Assembly (NCBI RefSeq): GCF_947179165.1
Contig: NC_077243.1
Span: forward strand, 49,802,501-49,866,500
DNA length: 64,000 nt
From: Solanum dulcamara
Taxonomy: Eukaryota > Streptophyta > Magnoliopsida > Solanales > Solanaceae
Direction of reading: 5' to 3'
The notes beneath the pieces are model-generated. The model searched no databases. It saw nothing but the letters and a program-made list of their open reading frames with translations, and was not told the DNA's origin. Positions 1 to 11,384 of this stretch are shown here, piece after piece (within the stretch, counting starts at the first letter, position 1; each line of letters begins with the position of its first letter). A program made the translations under genes and the position numbers.

Positions 1-680
1 CTCCTTTAATTTACTCAAAATAAGTCATGAGCCTTAATATTTCCATCTCTTTAATGAGCATAGAGGTTCAACTTTCCTTAATGACGAAGTCTGACACTCT
101 CAAAATAAACTTGCTTATTTGGGAATGAAATTTGGCTATCAAGGATGGAGCATATTTGGAAAAGTCTGTGAACTTGAGGGCATATTCCTTTACACTCATG
201 TTTCTTGGCTTGAGATTGATGAACTCCAACACTTTCGCCTCTCTTAACTCAAGTGGGAAAAAGTGATCAAGAAATGAAACTTTGAACTTTTCCTAACCTA
301 TGGGACCATCTTTGACCCTTTTGGCTTTCTATTGGTTATACCAAACTTGAGCGATACCCTTGAGTTAGTAGGCCGCTAATTCTGTCTTCTCCTTTGAAGA
401 CACTCCCATAATATCCATGATCTTGAAGATCCTCATTAACCTTAGATCCATGAAATTTGAGAGGGTTCATCCTCGTGAAGTCTCTAACCCTTGAAGCTGG
501 TGTAGTCACAATTTGAGGAGCATCTACCTCTCGATTCACTTGAGTAGTAATAGCTTAGGCTAGCATTTGGAAATTGGCTCAGAACTCTGCATTAGTCACT
601 TAATCATTCAAAGGGTCATTTGGAGCTTATTTCTCCTCTCTCTCAATATTCCTTTGAATGGAGTATCTTCGTGGAGGTAT
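1..680 (-). pseudogene. Gag of T1, degenerate, partial
   Basis: Gag is the capsid/nucleocapsid precursor that packages the element RNA into cytoplasmic particles. The minus strand reads through typical Ty3/gypsy chromovirus Gag blocks: RVRDFTRMNPLKFHGSK at about 485-430, then an equivalent of the ATYQLKGVAxIWYxQW block, then the SMLIKEM-ILRLMT block near 75-20. The initiator codon of the family (ATGCCTCCAcGAAGA) is ATA here, at 680-678. Several in-frame stops and shifts occur, for example before the LTxGYRSSLV stretch near 350. The C-terminal Gag and all of Pol lie outside the window. It cannot make protein. Confidence 0.8.
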
Positions 681-827
681 GATTCTGAAATCGCAAAAAG
701 AAAGCATTAGGGTAGGAAACCTTAGAGTTCAACTCTATAGCATGATGAGATCATGAAAGAAGCAAAGTATTTCCTAAGATGCCTTCTTGACATGGCATGT
801 AGACTTCCTAAGACACTTGAACTTTGT

Positions 828-840
828 GCTCTCATACCAT
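828..840 (-). promoter_or_regulatory. Degenerate primer binding site of T1
   Basis: On the minus strand this reads TGGTATGAGAGC, one base from TGGTATCAGAGC, the complement of the 3' end of plant initiator tRNA-Met. It lies just downstream of the 5' LTR end, as expected for the first-strand primer site. Confidence 0.7.
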
Positions 841-843
841 TTT

Positions 844-2569
844 TTTCATGACCTGACCTAGTTCCTAGTTGTAACATAGCGATTAAAATCTCGAAGGACC
901 CCAACCAAGCCTCTTAGCATAACATTCTAGAATATACATAAGGTAACAAGCAATAAAACTAAATCAAAATTCAAAAGAAGAAATCTCAAATAGATCATAA
1001 GTCTCAAAATGCGGAAATAAGCGGCAACATAGATTCCAATGAACCTCTAACATGCCTCTAATGCTAGAAGGAGGTGTGAGACAATCTTCCAGCTCACCCA
1101 ATAAGAAATATAAAAGAAGTCATAGACTGATAAGAAAGTAAAGGTCTCATCTTTGAAACATAAGGACTCACCAACTAAGCAACAATAATGAACTCTAGCC
1201 ACGAGTGGAAGGAGAATGAACGTGATCGTTGGACCCTATATTATGATATAATATAGGCAAAAAGTATGTGTTATTATATGGAATGCACTATGCACTAAGT
1301 ATGTGAGAATATGCATGAACAATAAACATCATATATAATCAATATGTATCATATATGTAAGACTAATATCATAAAAACATGAGTAAATTCATGAAAACAA
1401 TAAAACATTTATCTCATTGGTCAATACATCAAAACATCATAATCATTACAAGAACTTACATATGTGGGAAATAACCGTAACCAAAATTAAGACCATGTGA
1501 GCTATTACATGAAATTCGATGATCCCCATATCTATAAGGGGGGGACTACTTGCCAAAGTAGGACCCATCACATTATTATCATAATATGCTATATGTGGAT
1601 CCACTAGCTAAGCCATATTGGCAACCTACAGTGGCAACATAGTTTAAGGGACTAGAAGTTGCTATTAGGGCTTAGGTCGAACCCCCACCTCAAAGTCCAC
1701 TCGGTGATAAGTGAATCATCCCACAGAATACATATCATATCATAAATCGTAAAATCATAGTTGTCATAAACATAAGCTTTTCATAATCATAATTCATAAA
1801 TTTGTCTTAGGAATAGCTCATTATCATGTGATTCATGTAATGTTGGTGTCGGCCTTCCATTATTATAAATCCTTTTCATAAAAATATTATTAGAGTCTTA
1901 AGTCACCTTCTTCATCAAGGATCTTAAGTCACTCTTTCATAAGAGTCTTTAGTCACCTTTCAAGGATCTCAAGTCACCCTTTCTCAAAAACATGCTTGAA
2001 ACATCATTAAAATATTATTCATAACCTATCATAAGGCATTCATAGACTTCTTACATAAAGAATCTTAAAACTCTTTTATAAAGCTTGCATTGAATAAAAC
2101 TTGAAAATCATGATCATATCTCTTAAATCATACTTGAAACTAGCATATAGTATCGGTGATTGAAATTCAACTTAAAATCATGCAATATGATTTGAATTTT
2201 ACATAATTAGGCTAATAACATTGAGGTGGTCATCAGGGAACCCACTGCGGTCCGTGAAGGCAAATACAACTCGTGGTGGTGCGTCATGGTCCCTACCTTG
2301 GGAAAGTTTTCTGAGGGTTTTAGGGGAGGGGTCACCAAGGAGGGCACCACTGCTCGTGGTGCTCTCCACGGCACGTGGTCCTTATCATGGACCCTTACCT
2401 ACAGGGTTTGGATTTTTGAGCTACCACCACGGTGACACACTACGAGCTATGTTTTTGAATACGGCCCGAGATGGCCTTCGTGGTCATCACCTGGTGCTCA
2501 AAAACAGCATTTTTGGAATTCCATCTTTTGTTCCTCATTTTTCGTCTTTCCAACTTTCGGGATCTTACA
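844..2569 (-). repeat. 5' LTR of T1
   Basis: On the minus strand it starts TGTAAGATCCCGAAAG at 2569 and ends near TCATGA at 844 (the family consensus end is GTGACA). About 1.73 kb. It aligns along its length with the LTRs of T4 at 22440-24597 and 28912-30501, but lacks several hundred bases found in the longer T4 copy; the missing part lies near 2215-2230. The region 2225-2500 is packed with CACGG/CCGTG half-palindromes. Confidence 0.85.
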
Positions 2570-2574
2570 ACATC

Positions 2575-2790
2575 ATTGTGCCTTTGGAAAGCATTGAGGT
2601 GAAGGAGAGTCTCTCTTATGAGGAAGTTCCAGTTGATATCCTGCACCAGCAACTTAGGAAGTTGAGGAATAAATAAGTAGCTTTAGTCAAAGTTTTATTG
2701 AGTAACCAAGAGGTTGAGGATGCTATATGGGAAGACGAAGCCGATATGAAGTTGCGATATCCTTATCTCTTTCCTTCAGTTCCTAGTTGA
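2575..2790 (+). pseudogene. Integrase C-terminus and chromodomain of T2, partial
   Basis: The chromodomain at the end of chromovirus integrase is thought to direct insertion to heterochromatin through histone marks. The reading frame carries the standard Tekay/Del ending: a linker ESLSYEEVPVDIL, a basic RKLRNK block, a VKVLLSNQEVE block and the close DMKLRYPYLFPSVPS followed by TGA at 2788-2790. One in-frame stop (TAA after RKLRNK) interrupts it. The upstream integrase is cut away by T1. Confidence 0.8.
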
Positions 2791-2957
2791 GGTATCTAAT
2801 TCCTTTATGATATGTTTAGCCCAAATCATGTGTTCCAGTCATTCTCATGTTTTCATATGCATTCATGTTTATGAAATGGGTTTTAAAGTCATTTTTTAGC
2901 TTGAGATTAAGGATTTCATGTTTTATGCATTTTCAAGATATTTTGCATTCATGTTGG

Positions 2958-3608
2958 GGTTCGGTCCGGTAGCCATTGTAGTTATCCAAGGGAATCCTAG
3001 TACCAACCGTTAGTTCAAAACTATGTTGTCCATATAGGTTTAAAGATGCTAATATGGCAAAGCTAGTGGATCTACATATAGAAAAGTTAAAGATAGTACC
3101 ATAATAGAGTCTACCCTGCCAAGGTAGTCTCCACCATCTCGATGTGGGAGTCATTGGATTCCATGTAATAGATCTCATAGTCGTAAGTGTCGGTTAAGGT
3201 CCTATCCCATACCAAGTAATATGAAAAGTTATAGAGTTCTCATAATGCTGATGTTTTGATGCATTGACCAATAGTTAAGATGTTTTTAAGTTTTTCATGG
3301 TTTTACTCATGTTTTAAGGTATTGGTCTTGTATCTCATGTTTCATATTGATTATGTCCTATGTTATTGTCCATGCATACAACTCACATATTTAGTGCATT
3401 TCATATACTAACGCATACTTTTTACCTATATTATATCATAATATAGGGACGACGATTATCGTGCACCTCGTACTTATGCTTTCATGATTAGCTTTAATTC
3501 TTTAAATACCTTATGAATTCTTATGTATGATATTCTAAGAGGCTTGTTTAGAGTCCTTCAAGATTATGATCATCGTGTCACGCCTAGGGCCTAGCTTGGG
3601 TTATGACA
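2958..3608 (+). repeat. Truncated 3' LTR of T2 (3' half only)
   Basis: Matches the 3' part of the T6 5' LTR (49165-50030) and of the T5 LTR: a GTAGTTATCCAAGGGAATCC block, a GAGTCTACC...CCAAGGTAG block, an AATATAGGG block near 3440, and the end CCTAGGGCCTAGCTTGGG...TGACA. Confidence 0.75.
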
Positions 3609-3990
3609 CATGGGTTCATGAAGCATGAAAAATTATGATTTGGAAAAGAGTTATACTTTATCTGGAACAATTTGACATGAAACATGGATACCTCAGGCAT
3701 GGAATAAAAATAGGGGTAATATGCATTAAGTGATAAGACTGATAACTTTCGAGCTTGGCAACTCTTCTCGACTACACTCTTATTTCTGAACACTATACTT
3801 TAATAGTTGAAACTCATAGCAACCACTAAGGCCCAAGTCTAATTGTATGCTCTCATGGTGTTCAAGCCTAACTCAAAGTCTCAAGATGCTACCAATAAGA
3901 TGACCATACTAATCTAACACACAGGATTCATGTTCTATACCTTTGCAGGGACTTTTATTTAGAGGATACTACTTCTTTTACTACTCTAAT
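3609..3990. other. Unassigned sequence between T2 and N1
   Basis: AT-rich, no coding signal. Because N1 inserted at 3995/11380, this stretch was once continuous with 11385 onward, which looks like old minus-oriented LTR debris. I cannot assign it further. Confidence 0.4.
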
Positions 3991-4691
3991 ATACCTGTCA
4001 TGACCAACCCCATGGGCCGCGACTGGGGTCCGACCTGGACCCCCGTATATATCTCTATCAGATATAAGAACCAAACACATAAACTCAGTGGGTGATAAAA
4101 TATTCATACACGTGTAGCCTCATTCATTTGCATCATACCATAAAAGGGAAAGCCAGCCAACAAGATTGCCATAGCATAGTAACATTTACAACACATCGTA
4201 CAACTATAATCACACAAAACTCATAAATTACCCACATACATATGTCTACAAACCTTTAAGAATAGTAACGGTAACATATGACGGGACAGGGGCCCCGCAA
4301 TACCCCTGAATAAACAAACATATCTATATCAAATGACCAGTATCAAAGGTTAGGCTCCAGAACAGTGGAGCACTTCCAATATCGCTTAGTGGAAACCCAA
4401 AGCTGGCAGATCTCCAAAATGAATATCTATACCTGCGGGCATAAAATGCAGCCCTCCGAGGAAAGGGGGGTCAGTACGATATATGTATTGAGTATAAAAA
4501 GCATAAAATATCATAACTGAGACAACAACTGAAATAGGGGTGTAGGGGGCAAGTATAACATTTAGCCATCTACCGTACCTGCATTTTATAAAATAAAGGC
4601 ATACATGCTATCATCGCATACTGTATCCGTCCCATTCGGGGACTTGTGTAATAACTACATCATTTTGTCATAATAAGAACATATACACCAT

Positions 4692-4938
4692 TAGCGCTGT
4701 GGAACGTATAGCCCGATCCATGTATATAGACAGTACACGCTGATGAATGACGGCCCAATCCACATATCTTATAATAATGCCAAGGAACGATGACCCGATC
4801 CGTATATCATATAACAATGCCGAGGTATGATGGCCTGATCCATATATTGTATAACATGCCGTGGAATGTATGGCCCTATCCTTACATAGCAAGATATGCC
4901 GAGGTGCTTTTGGCCTGATCCATATATATCATAATGCA
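4692..4938 (-). repeat. Tandem sub-repeats of about 41-45 bp inside the N1 left LTR
   Basis: Repeated units of the form AATGCCGAGGAACGATGGCC followed by a GATCCATATATCATAT-type block. About six imperfect copies; the counterpart in the right LTR is at 8891-9140. Confidence 0.75.
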
Positions 4939-5929
4939 TATACGTGCATGTAAAACTCTGTAACGTATCAAACATCCCTTAGATATCACCGTAAAGCAAG
5001 TTAAAGAGGCCCTAGGTATAGGAGCTTACACATCCCAACACTATTCAACATGTAGGAGGCTCAAGGGTCGTAGTTCAACTACTTTAAGGGCCTTATCATT
5101 CCAAAGTGAGTACAAGTCCTGAGTTATACCCGAAACCTATAATGGAATCACCTCTAGCTCATATCATATCTCACTTTACTTACCTTAACTATTTCAAGAG
5201 AAGGAAGGAATAGGCTTCACGTGTACTACTGTTAGTCATGTAGAAGACTTATAAGTCCATAACTCAACTATCGCAGGAGTTCTAATATCGAGAAGGGAAT
5301 AGGAGACTTAACTCACACTCAGAGTTTTAAGAGTAGAATAACTTCAACTTCATATACGTAATACTTACATCTAAGTCATGCCAAAAGAGAGGAAGAATAA
5401 CTTTACATACACTACTTTTCAGCATATAGAAGACTTGAGGAATGGGAGCTTAACTACTTTAAGAGTCTTTAACATTCAGAAGTGAACATGAATTATGCAT
5501 CATGAATCATGTTCAGAGCTCATGAATAGAGTTATCCCAAGATTCATACATATATCATTTTTCACTTAAATCTAAGACATGCCCAAAAGAAAGAAAAGAT
5601 AGGTTTTACATACTTATGCCAAAACATGCCAGAAGAAGGAAACGTTAGCTTTACATACCTCTTACGGGTTACACTTAAAACGTTCGCCTCATCGTCTCTT
5701 GAAACTTTTTAACTTGGAAGCAATCCAAGAATCAAAAATCCTCGAATTTCCAGTGTCTTAAGTTAAATACGAGTATTCATAGAACTCATTTCCTCGCTCG
5801 TCTTCTCAACTAGTCCTTTAGCTAGCTAAGGTGTTAACAAAAATTGGGCAGCATCTCCCCTATAATGTGCCCTATTAGAATTTCTAATTATACTCCTAAT
5901 AGCTACAGACAACCAAAAAAAATAACCTG

Positions 5930-5955
5930 CATCATATATATATATATACAATTTA
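5930..5955. repeat. Short (AT)n microsatellite in the N1 LTR
   Basis: A run of TA dinucleotides beginning in CATCATATATATATATAT; the same run is in the right LTR near 10136-10152. Confidence 0.7.
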
Positions 5956-7120
5956 CATCAATCTTATACTACATAAACTCCAAATGACTGGCTCAAAACC
6001 ACGATACCAAAATAAGGTTTCTAGTTTCCATTTTGCAAAACCTTTAACCTTATGAAGCGGGGGTCGTGTGGATGCAAACAGAAGCTCCCCCACCTCTTTT
6101 AGAACACATTTATTCCCTGAAACACACACCACACAACCATCAGCCACCTACAAATACACAATGCCTTACTTCGACTACAATTTAACTACGACGACTTCAA
6201 TTTAGATTATTTCGTTCGCTGAGCATCTCCACGACTTTTTTATACTTCCATCAGTATAAAAGGTACATAATACCCTCCATAACGACCCTATAAAGTCCAA
6301 ATTTAAAGGAGAAACCTTACCTTACCCGAAATTGGCCAAAACTAGCCAAAATTGCACCTCGGAAACCTCTTTAGCGTGCTGGAAGTTGCGTGGACTGTTT
6401 GCTGTCCGTTTTGGATGCACCAAGCCATGATTTTATACTTCTAATACCTCCATATAATATTGGTACGCTGAATAATTAATGTACTGAATGAAATCGGGAC
6501 TTACCTATTTTTTTTCTCCAAGCCATCCTTTTTTTCTCTCTAGACTTAGGGTTCTTTTTTTCTGGTTGCTGCTGAAGTTTTCTGAATAGAAATGACCTTA
6601 AGAGTCATGTAATACATATATATACATTGTCTTAGGAGATGACATGTGGCATACCCCTAGGGGTGACATATAGAAGCTCCTTAGGGTGCCACCTCATCCG
6701 AACGTCCAACCCAAAGCTGCCATGTGGCAGCATGGGGTCCACTCCAAGTAGGTGAGTCGTCTCCTTAGTTCTCTTCCGTAGTTTCATAATCTCGTCTCAC
6801 TTTAAGAGCCTATGTGTTCCTTTCTACTTAAGCTCGGCGTGTACTCAAGTAGATTAGTATGCAAAATATCCCAAGTAATAGCTTTCACAAGTACGTCGAG
6901 TCCTACGACTCACTACTTAGCCTCCAACTTCTTTCGGATTCATGTAAGCCTATTTCCAATCTTCTCTCTTATGGAGTATCTCCTTCTTCTTTCCTTAGGA
7001 TTATTTGATAGCATTATAGATTATCCGACTCACATGAAGACTTCTAAGAAACTTAAAGCCTTTCCAGAAACTTAAGAAGCTTACGAAGCATTCCAAGGTA
7101 CCAAAGTACGGGGTGTAACA

Positions 7121-7140
7121 TCCTTCCCCCCTTTAGAACA
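7121..7140 (-). promoter_or_regulatory. Polypurine tract of N1
   Basis: The minus strand reads TGTTCTAAAGGGGGGAAGGA immediately before the 3' LTR start TGTTACACCCC. This is the plus-strand DNA primer. The preceding minus-strand bases CATTCTGGGACGAA resemble the pre-PPT sequence of chromovirus T7 (CATTCGAGGACGAATGTTC at 45922-45940). Confidence 0.8.
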
Positions 7141-8181
7141 TTCGTCCCAGAATGTAAACCAAAACCTTCCTCCGGACCTTATACCGATTATATGGAGAGG
7201 CCCTATATCCCGTTGCCATAACATATACTTTCAACGAGCAATCAATATCAGAGTTCCAAAGGTTAGGATTACCTGTAGATGTAGAAAATAGGTACGGATA
7301 CTTGTGTTTCATTTCCTCTTTCCCTAGTACTCTTGTCTTACCCATATTGTTACTTCTTTCAACTACAGGTTGTCATAGTTTATCCCTGTGTATCCATTCA
7401 GTCGGTACCTTAATATCATTCTATTTAGATCTATCAGTCTTCTCTAAACCATCTTTTTTGGATTATAAGTCTTTTCCAACTTCATTTTACCATACTAGTA
7501 TCGACCTCCTAATTTCTATTGCCATCAATTTAGCGATTAACTCATTTCTCGAGGTCAGCCATACTCTTAGTTTAATCAAATCTCATCATTATTGTGGGCA
7601 CAACCTTTTAAGACATACTACAGCCCTATATCTCATTCTCTTCTTATTTCTAGGAAAATTTGGGCAGAGTTTCCTTTGTATTTCTCCCTATCTCAACACC
7701 TGCACGCAGGAAATGCCAATAGTGACTCACAGGGAACGCATGTATATATTCAAATCATATCATATCGCAGCCACACAGGGCGCCCAATATCAACAGTATG
7801 AAAATGAACTTACCTCATATGCCCACTCGAACTACACCTGTTAACTTTCCTGGCTACTTTTCCTTTCAAATTCAAATTTACATTCCAATTGTACCTAAAT
7901 ACCTTACCCGACATATATCTTTCATGCCTTTGCTTATCTGCGTGCTTTGTAACTTCTAATATCGTTAGTCACCTTCTTCTATCGATGTTGTCCTTCTGCT
8001 GAAATCACAAGTTAGTATAAGGAATTTCATTTCCTATGACTCAGCTCTATCGCACGATCTTAGATATGAAAGAAAGGTAACATCCTAAATGTCCTATAGC
8101 CTTTTGTCTATAGATGTGGTGCACAACACATAGATAAATAAGACTCTACTAGACAGGTATATAGACACTCCAAGGATGAAC
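7141..8181 (-). other. Non-coding interior of N1
   Basis: About 1.04 kb between polypurine tract and primer binding site. The plus strand is pyrimidine-rich (many CTT, TCC and TTTC runs), so the element RNA would be purine-rich. No zinc knuckle, protease, RT, RNase H or integrase motif is visible. A plus-strand open frame at 7302-7844 is antisense to the element, hydrophobic from its pyrimidine bias, and I do not regard it as a gene. The interior may hold packaging signals. Confidence 0.6.
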
Positions 8182-8194
8182 TGCTCTGATACCA
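8182..8194 (-). promoter_or_regulatory. Primer binding site of N1 (initiator tRNA-Met type)
   Basis: The minus strand reads TGGTATCAGAGCA, separated from the LTR end TGACA (8203-8199) by the 4 bases GAAG (8198-8195). It is the same tRNA specificity as the chromoviruses here, but with a longer spacer. Confidence 0.85.
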
Positions 8195-8198
8195 CTTC

Positions 8199-11100
8199 TG
8201 TCACGACCCAACCCCGTGGGCTATGAATGGGGTCCGACCTAGACCCCCGTATATATCTCTATCAGATATAAGAACCAAACACATGAACCCAGTATGTGAT
8301 AAAATATTTATACACGTGTAGCCTCTTTCATTTGCATCATGTCATGAAAAGGAAAGCCAGCCGACAAGATTGCCATAGCATAGTAACATTTATAACACAT
8401 CGTACAACTATAATCATACAAAACTCACACATTACCCACATACACATGTCTACAGACCTCTAAGAATAGTAATGGTAACATATGACGGTACAGGGCCCTC
8501 GCCGTACCCCTGAATAAACAAACATATATATATCAAATGACCGGTATCAAAGGTTAGGCTCCGGAATAGTGGAGCACTTCCAACATCGCTGAGTGGAAAC
8601 CCTAAGCTGGTAAATCTCCAAAATGAATATCTATACCTGCGGGCGTGAAACGCAGTCCCTCGAGGAAAAAGGGGTCATTAAGATATATGTACTGAGTATA
8701 TAAAGCATAAAACATCATAACTAAGACGACAGTTAAAATAGGGGTGCAGGGGGCAAGTATAACATTTAGCCATCTATCGTACCTGCATTTTATAAAATAA
8801 AGGCATACATGCTATCATCGCGTACTGTATCCGGCCCATTTGGGGACTTGTGTAATAACTACATCATTTTGTCATCATAAGAACATATACACCATTAGCG
8901 CTGTGGAACGTACAGCTCGATCCATGTATATAGATAGTACACGCCGATGAATAATGGCCCAATCCACATATCTTATAATAATGTCGAGGAACGATAACCA
9001 AATCCGTATATCATTTAACAATGCCGAGGTACGATGGCCTGATCCATATATTGTATAACATGCCGTGGAATGTATGGCCCTATCCTTACATAGCAAGATA
9101 TGCCGAGGAACATTCGGCCCAATCCATATATATCATAATGCATATACGTGCATGTAAAACTCTGTAACGTATCAAACATCCCTTAGATATCACCGTAAAG
9201 CAAGTTAAAGAGGCCCTAGGTATAGGAGCTTACACATCCCAACACTATTCAACATGTAGGAGGCTCAAGGGTCGTAGTTCAACTACTTTAAGGGCCTTAT
9301 CATTCCAAAGTGAGTACAAGTCCTGAGTTATACCCGAAACCTATAATGGAATCACCTCTAGCTCATATCATATCTCACTTTACTTACCTTAACTATTTTA
9401 AGAGAAGGAAGGAATAGGCTTCACGTGTACTACTGTTAGTCATGTAGAAGACTTACAAGTCCATAACTCAACTATCGCAGGAGTTCTAATATCGAGAAGG
9501 GAATAAGAGACTTAACTCACACTCAGAGTTTTAAGAGTAGAATAACTTCAACTTCATATACGTAATACTTACATCTAAGTCATGCCAAAAGAGAGGAAGA
9601 ATAACTTTACATACACTACTTTTCAGCATATAGAAGACTTGAGGAATGGGAGCTTAACTACTTTAAGAGTCTTTAACATTCAGAAGTGAACATGAATTAT
9701 GCATCATGAATCATGTTCAGAGCTCATGAATAGAGTTATCCCAAGATTCATACATATATCATTTTTCACTTAAATCTAAGACATGCCCAAAAGAAAGAAA
9801 AGATAGGTTTTACATACTTATGCCAAAACATGCCAAAAGAAGGAAACGTTAGCTTTACATACCTCTTACGGGTTACACTTAACACGTTCGCCTCATCGTC
9901 TCTTGAAACTTTTTAACTTGGAAGCAATCCAAGAATCAAAAATCCTCGAATTTCCAGCGTCTTAAGTTAAATACGAGTATTCATAGAACTCATTTCCTCG
10001 CTCGTCTTCTCAACTAGTCCTTTAGCTAGCTAAGGTGTTAACAAAAATTGGGCAGCATCTCCCCTATAATGTGCCCTATTAGAATTTCTAATTATACTCC
10101 TAATAGCTACAGACAACCAAAAAAAATAACCTGCATCATATATATATATATACAATTTACATCAATCTTATACTACATAAACTCCAAATGACTGGCTCAA
10201 AACCACGATACCAAAATAAGGTTTCTAGTTTCCATTTTACAAAACCTTTAACCTTATGAAGCGGGGGTCGTGTGGATGCAACCAGAAGCTCCCCCACCTC
10301 TTTTAGAACACATTTATTCCCTGAAACACACACCACACAACCAGCAGCCACCTACAAATACACAATGCCTTACTTCGACTACAATTTAACTACGACGACT
10401 TCAATTTAGATTATTTCGTTCGCTGAGCATCTCCATGACTTTTTTATACTTCCATCAGTATAAAAGGTACATAATACCCTCCATAACGACCCTATAAAGT
10501 CCAAATTTAAAGGAGAAACCTTACCTTACCCGAAATTGGCCAAAACTAGCCAAAATTGCACTTCGGAAACCTCTTTAGCGTGCTGGAAGTTGCGTGGACT
10601 GTTTGCTATCCATTTTGGCTGCACCAAGACATGATTTTATACTTCTAATACCTCCATATCAGCGTGGTATATTCTAGATAATTAATTTATGGAACGAAAT
10701 CGGGACTTACCTATTTTGTTTCTCCAAGCCGTCCGTTTTTTCTCTCTAGACTTAGGGTTCTTTTTTTATAGTTGCTGCTGAAGTTTTCTGGATAGAAATG
10801 ACCTTAAGAGTCATGTAATATATATATATACATTGGCTTAGGATCTGACATGTGGCATCCCCCTAGGGGTGACACGTGGAAGCCTCTTAGGGTGTCACCT
10901 CATCCGAACGTCCAACCCAAAGCTGCCACATAGCAGCATGAGGTCCACCCCAAGTAGGTGAGTCACCTACCTACTTCAAGTAGGGGAATCACCTACTTGC
11001 TTTAAGTAGGTGCGTCATCTCCTTATTTCTCTTCTGTAGTTTTGTAATCTCCTCTCACTTTAAGAGCCGATGTGTTCCTTGCTACTTAAGCTCGACGTGT

Positions 11101-11379
11101 ACTCAAGTAGATTAGTATGCAAAATGTCCCAAGTAATAGCTTTCACAAGTACGTCGAGTCCTACGACTCACTACTTAGCCTCCAACTTCTTTCGGATTCT
11201 TGTAACCCTATTTCCAATCTTCTCTCTTATGGAGTATCTCCTTCTCCTTTCCTTAGGATTATTTGATAGTGTTATAGATTATCCGACTCACATGAAGACT
11301 TCTAAGATACTTAAGAGCCTTCCTAGAAACTTAAGAAGCTTATGAGGCGTTCCAAGCTACTAAAGTATGGGATGTAACA
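8199..11379 (-). repeat. 5' LTR of N1 (right copy)
   Basis: 3,181 bp, plus-strand ends TGTCACGACCCAACCCC and GGGATGTAACA. Compared with the left copy it has an extra stretch near 10960-11010 made of repeated CACCTACTTGCTTTAAGTAGG-like units; the solo LTR S1 has similar units near 34408-34440. Sub-repeats lie at 8891-9140. Confidence 0.85.
8891..9140 (-). repeat. Tandem sub-repeats inside the N1 right LTR
   Basis: Same position within the LTR and same type of unit as 4692-4938, with point differences between the copies. Confidence 0.75.
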
Positions 11380-11384
11380 ATACC

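Larger units (their letters stand above)
1..2569 (-). mobile_element. T1: 5' end of a minus-strand Ty3/gypsy chromovirus, cut by window edge
   Basis: Read on the minus strand, this is a 5' LTR (2569 down to 844), a decayed primer binding site and the start of gag, which runs off the left edge. The right boundary is sharp. At 2569 the sequence TTACA, the reverse complement of an LTR start TGTAA, is followed directly by plus-strand integrase/chromodomain coding sequence of another element (T2), so T1 inserted into T2. The expected 5 bp duplication is ACATC (2570-2574); its partner would lie left of the window. T1 is the same family as T4: the gag leader, LTR ends and the CCACGG/CCGTGG-type palindromes in the LTR all match. 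Confidence 0.85.
2570..3608 (+). mobile_element. T2: 3' remnant of a plus-strand chromovirus
   Basis: It begins at the T1 insertion point inside the end of pol, continues through the chromodomain and a short 3' untranslated stretch, then jumps near 2955-2960 into the middle of an LTR, which ends at 3608 with TTATGACA. The polypurine tract and the first half of the 3' LTR are missing. The join falls in a GGGG/TTCGG stretch present in both partners (compare 49165 and 59350), so a microhomology deletion is likely. The 5' part of T2 must lie left of T1, outside the window. Confidence 0.8.
3996..7120 (-). repeat. 3' LTR of N1 (left copy)
   Basis: 3,125 bp. On the plus strand it begins TGTCATGACCAACCCC and ends GGGGTGTAACA. 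It aligns end to end with 8199-11379. Divergence is strongly uneven: high in the first 900 bases and after about 6400, very low between about 4925 and 6400. Confidence 0.85.
3996..11379 (-). mobile_element. N1: complete non-autonomous LTR element with very long LTRs and a 1.08 kb interior
   Basis: The element is bounded by perfect 5 bp duplications ATACC at 3991-3995 and 11380-11384. Both LTRs have TG...CA ends: 3996-7120 and 8199-11379. On the minus strand the order is 5' LTR (right), primer binding site TGGTATCAGAGCA at 8194-8182, a 1,078 bp interior, a polypurine tract at 7140-7121, then the 3' LTR (left). No Gag or Pol motif is recognisable in the interior on either strand. Total 7,384 bp, of which about 85 percent is LTR. 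This fits a LARD-type non-autonomous element, although classical LARDs have longer interiors, so an internally deleted autonomous element is the alternative. Confidence 0.85.

Noticed and set aside
2221..2676. 151-codon plus-strand open frame
   Set aside because: It crosses the T1/T2 insertion boundary at 2569: the first part is antisense LTR, the last part is the T2 chromodomain. A chance fusion.
7302..7844. 180-codon plus-strand open frame with several hydrophobic stretches
   Set aside because: It lies antisense to the interior of N1. The hydrophobic residues come from the C+T bias of that strand (TTT, CTT, TCT codons), and I see no family resemblance or conserved context.
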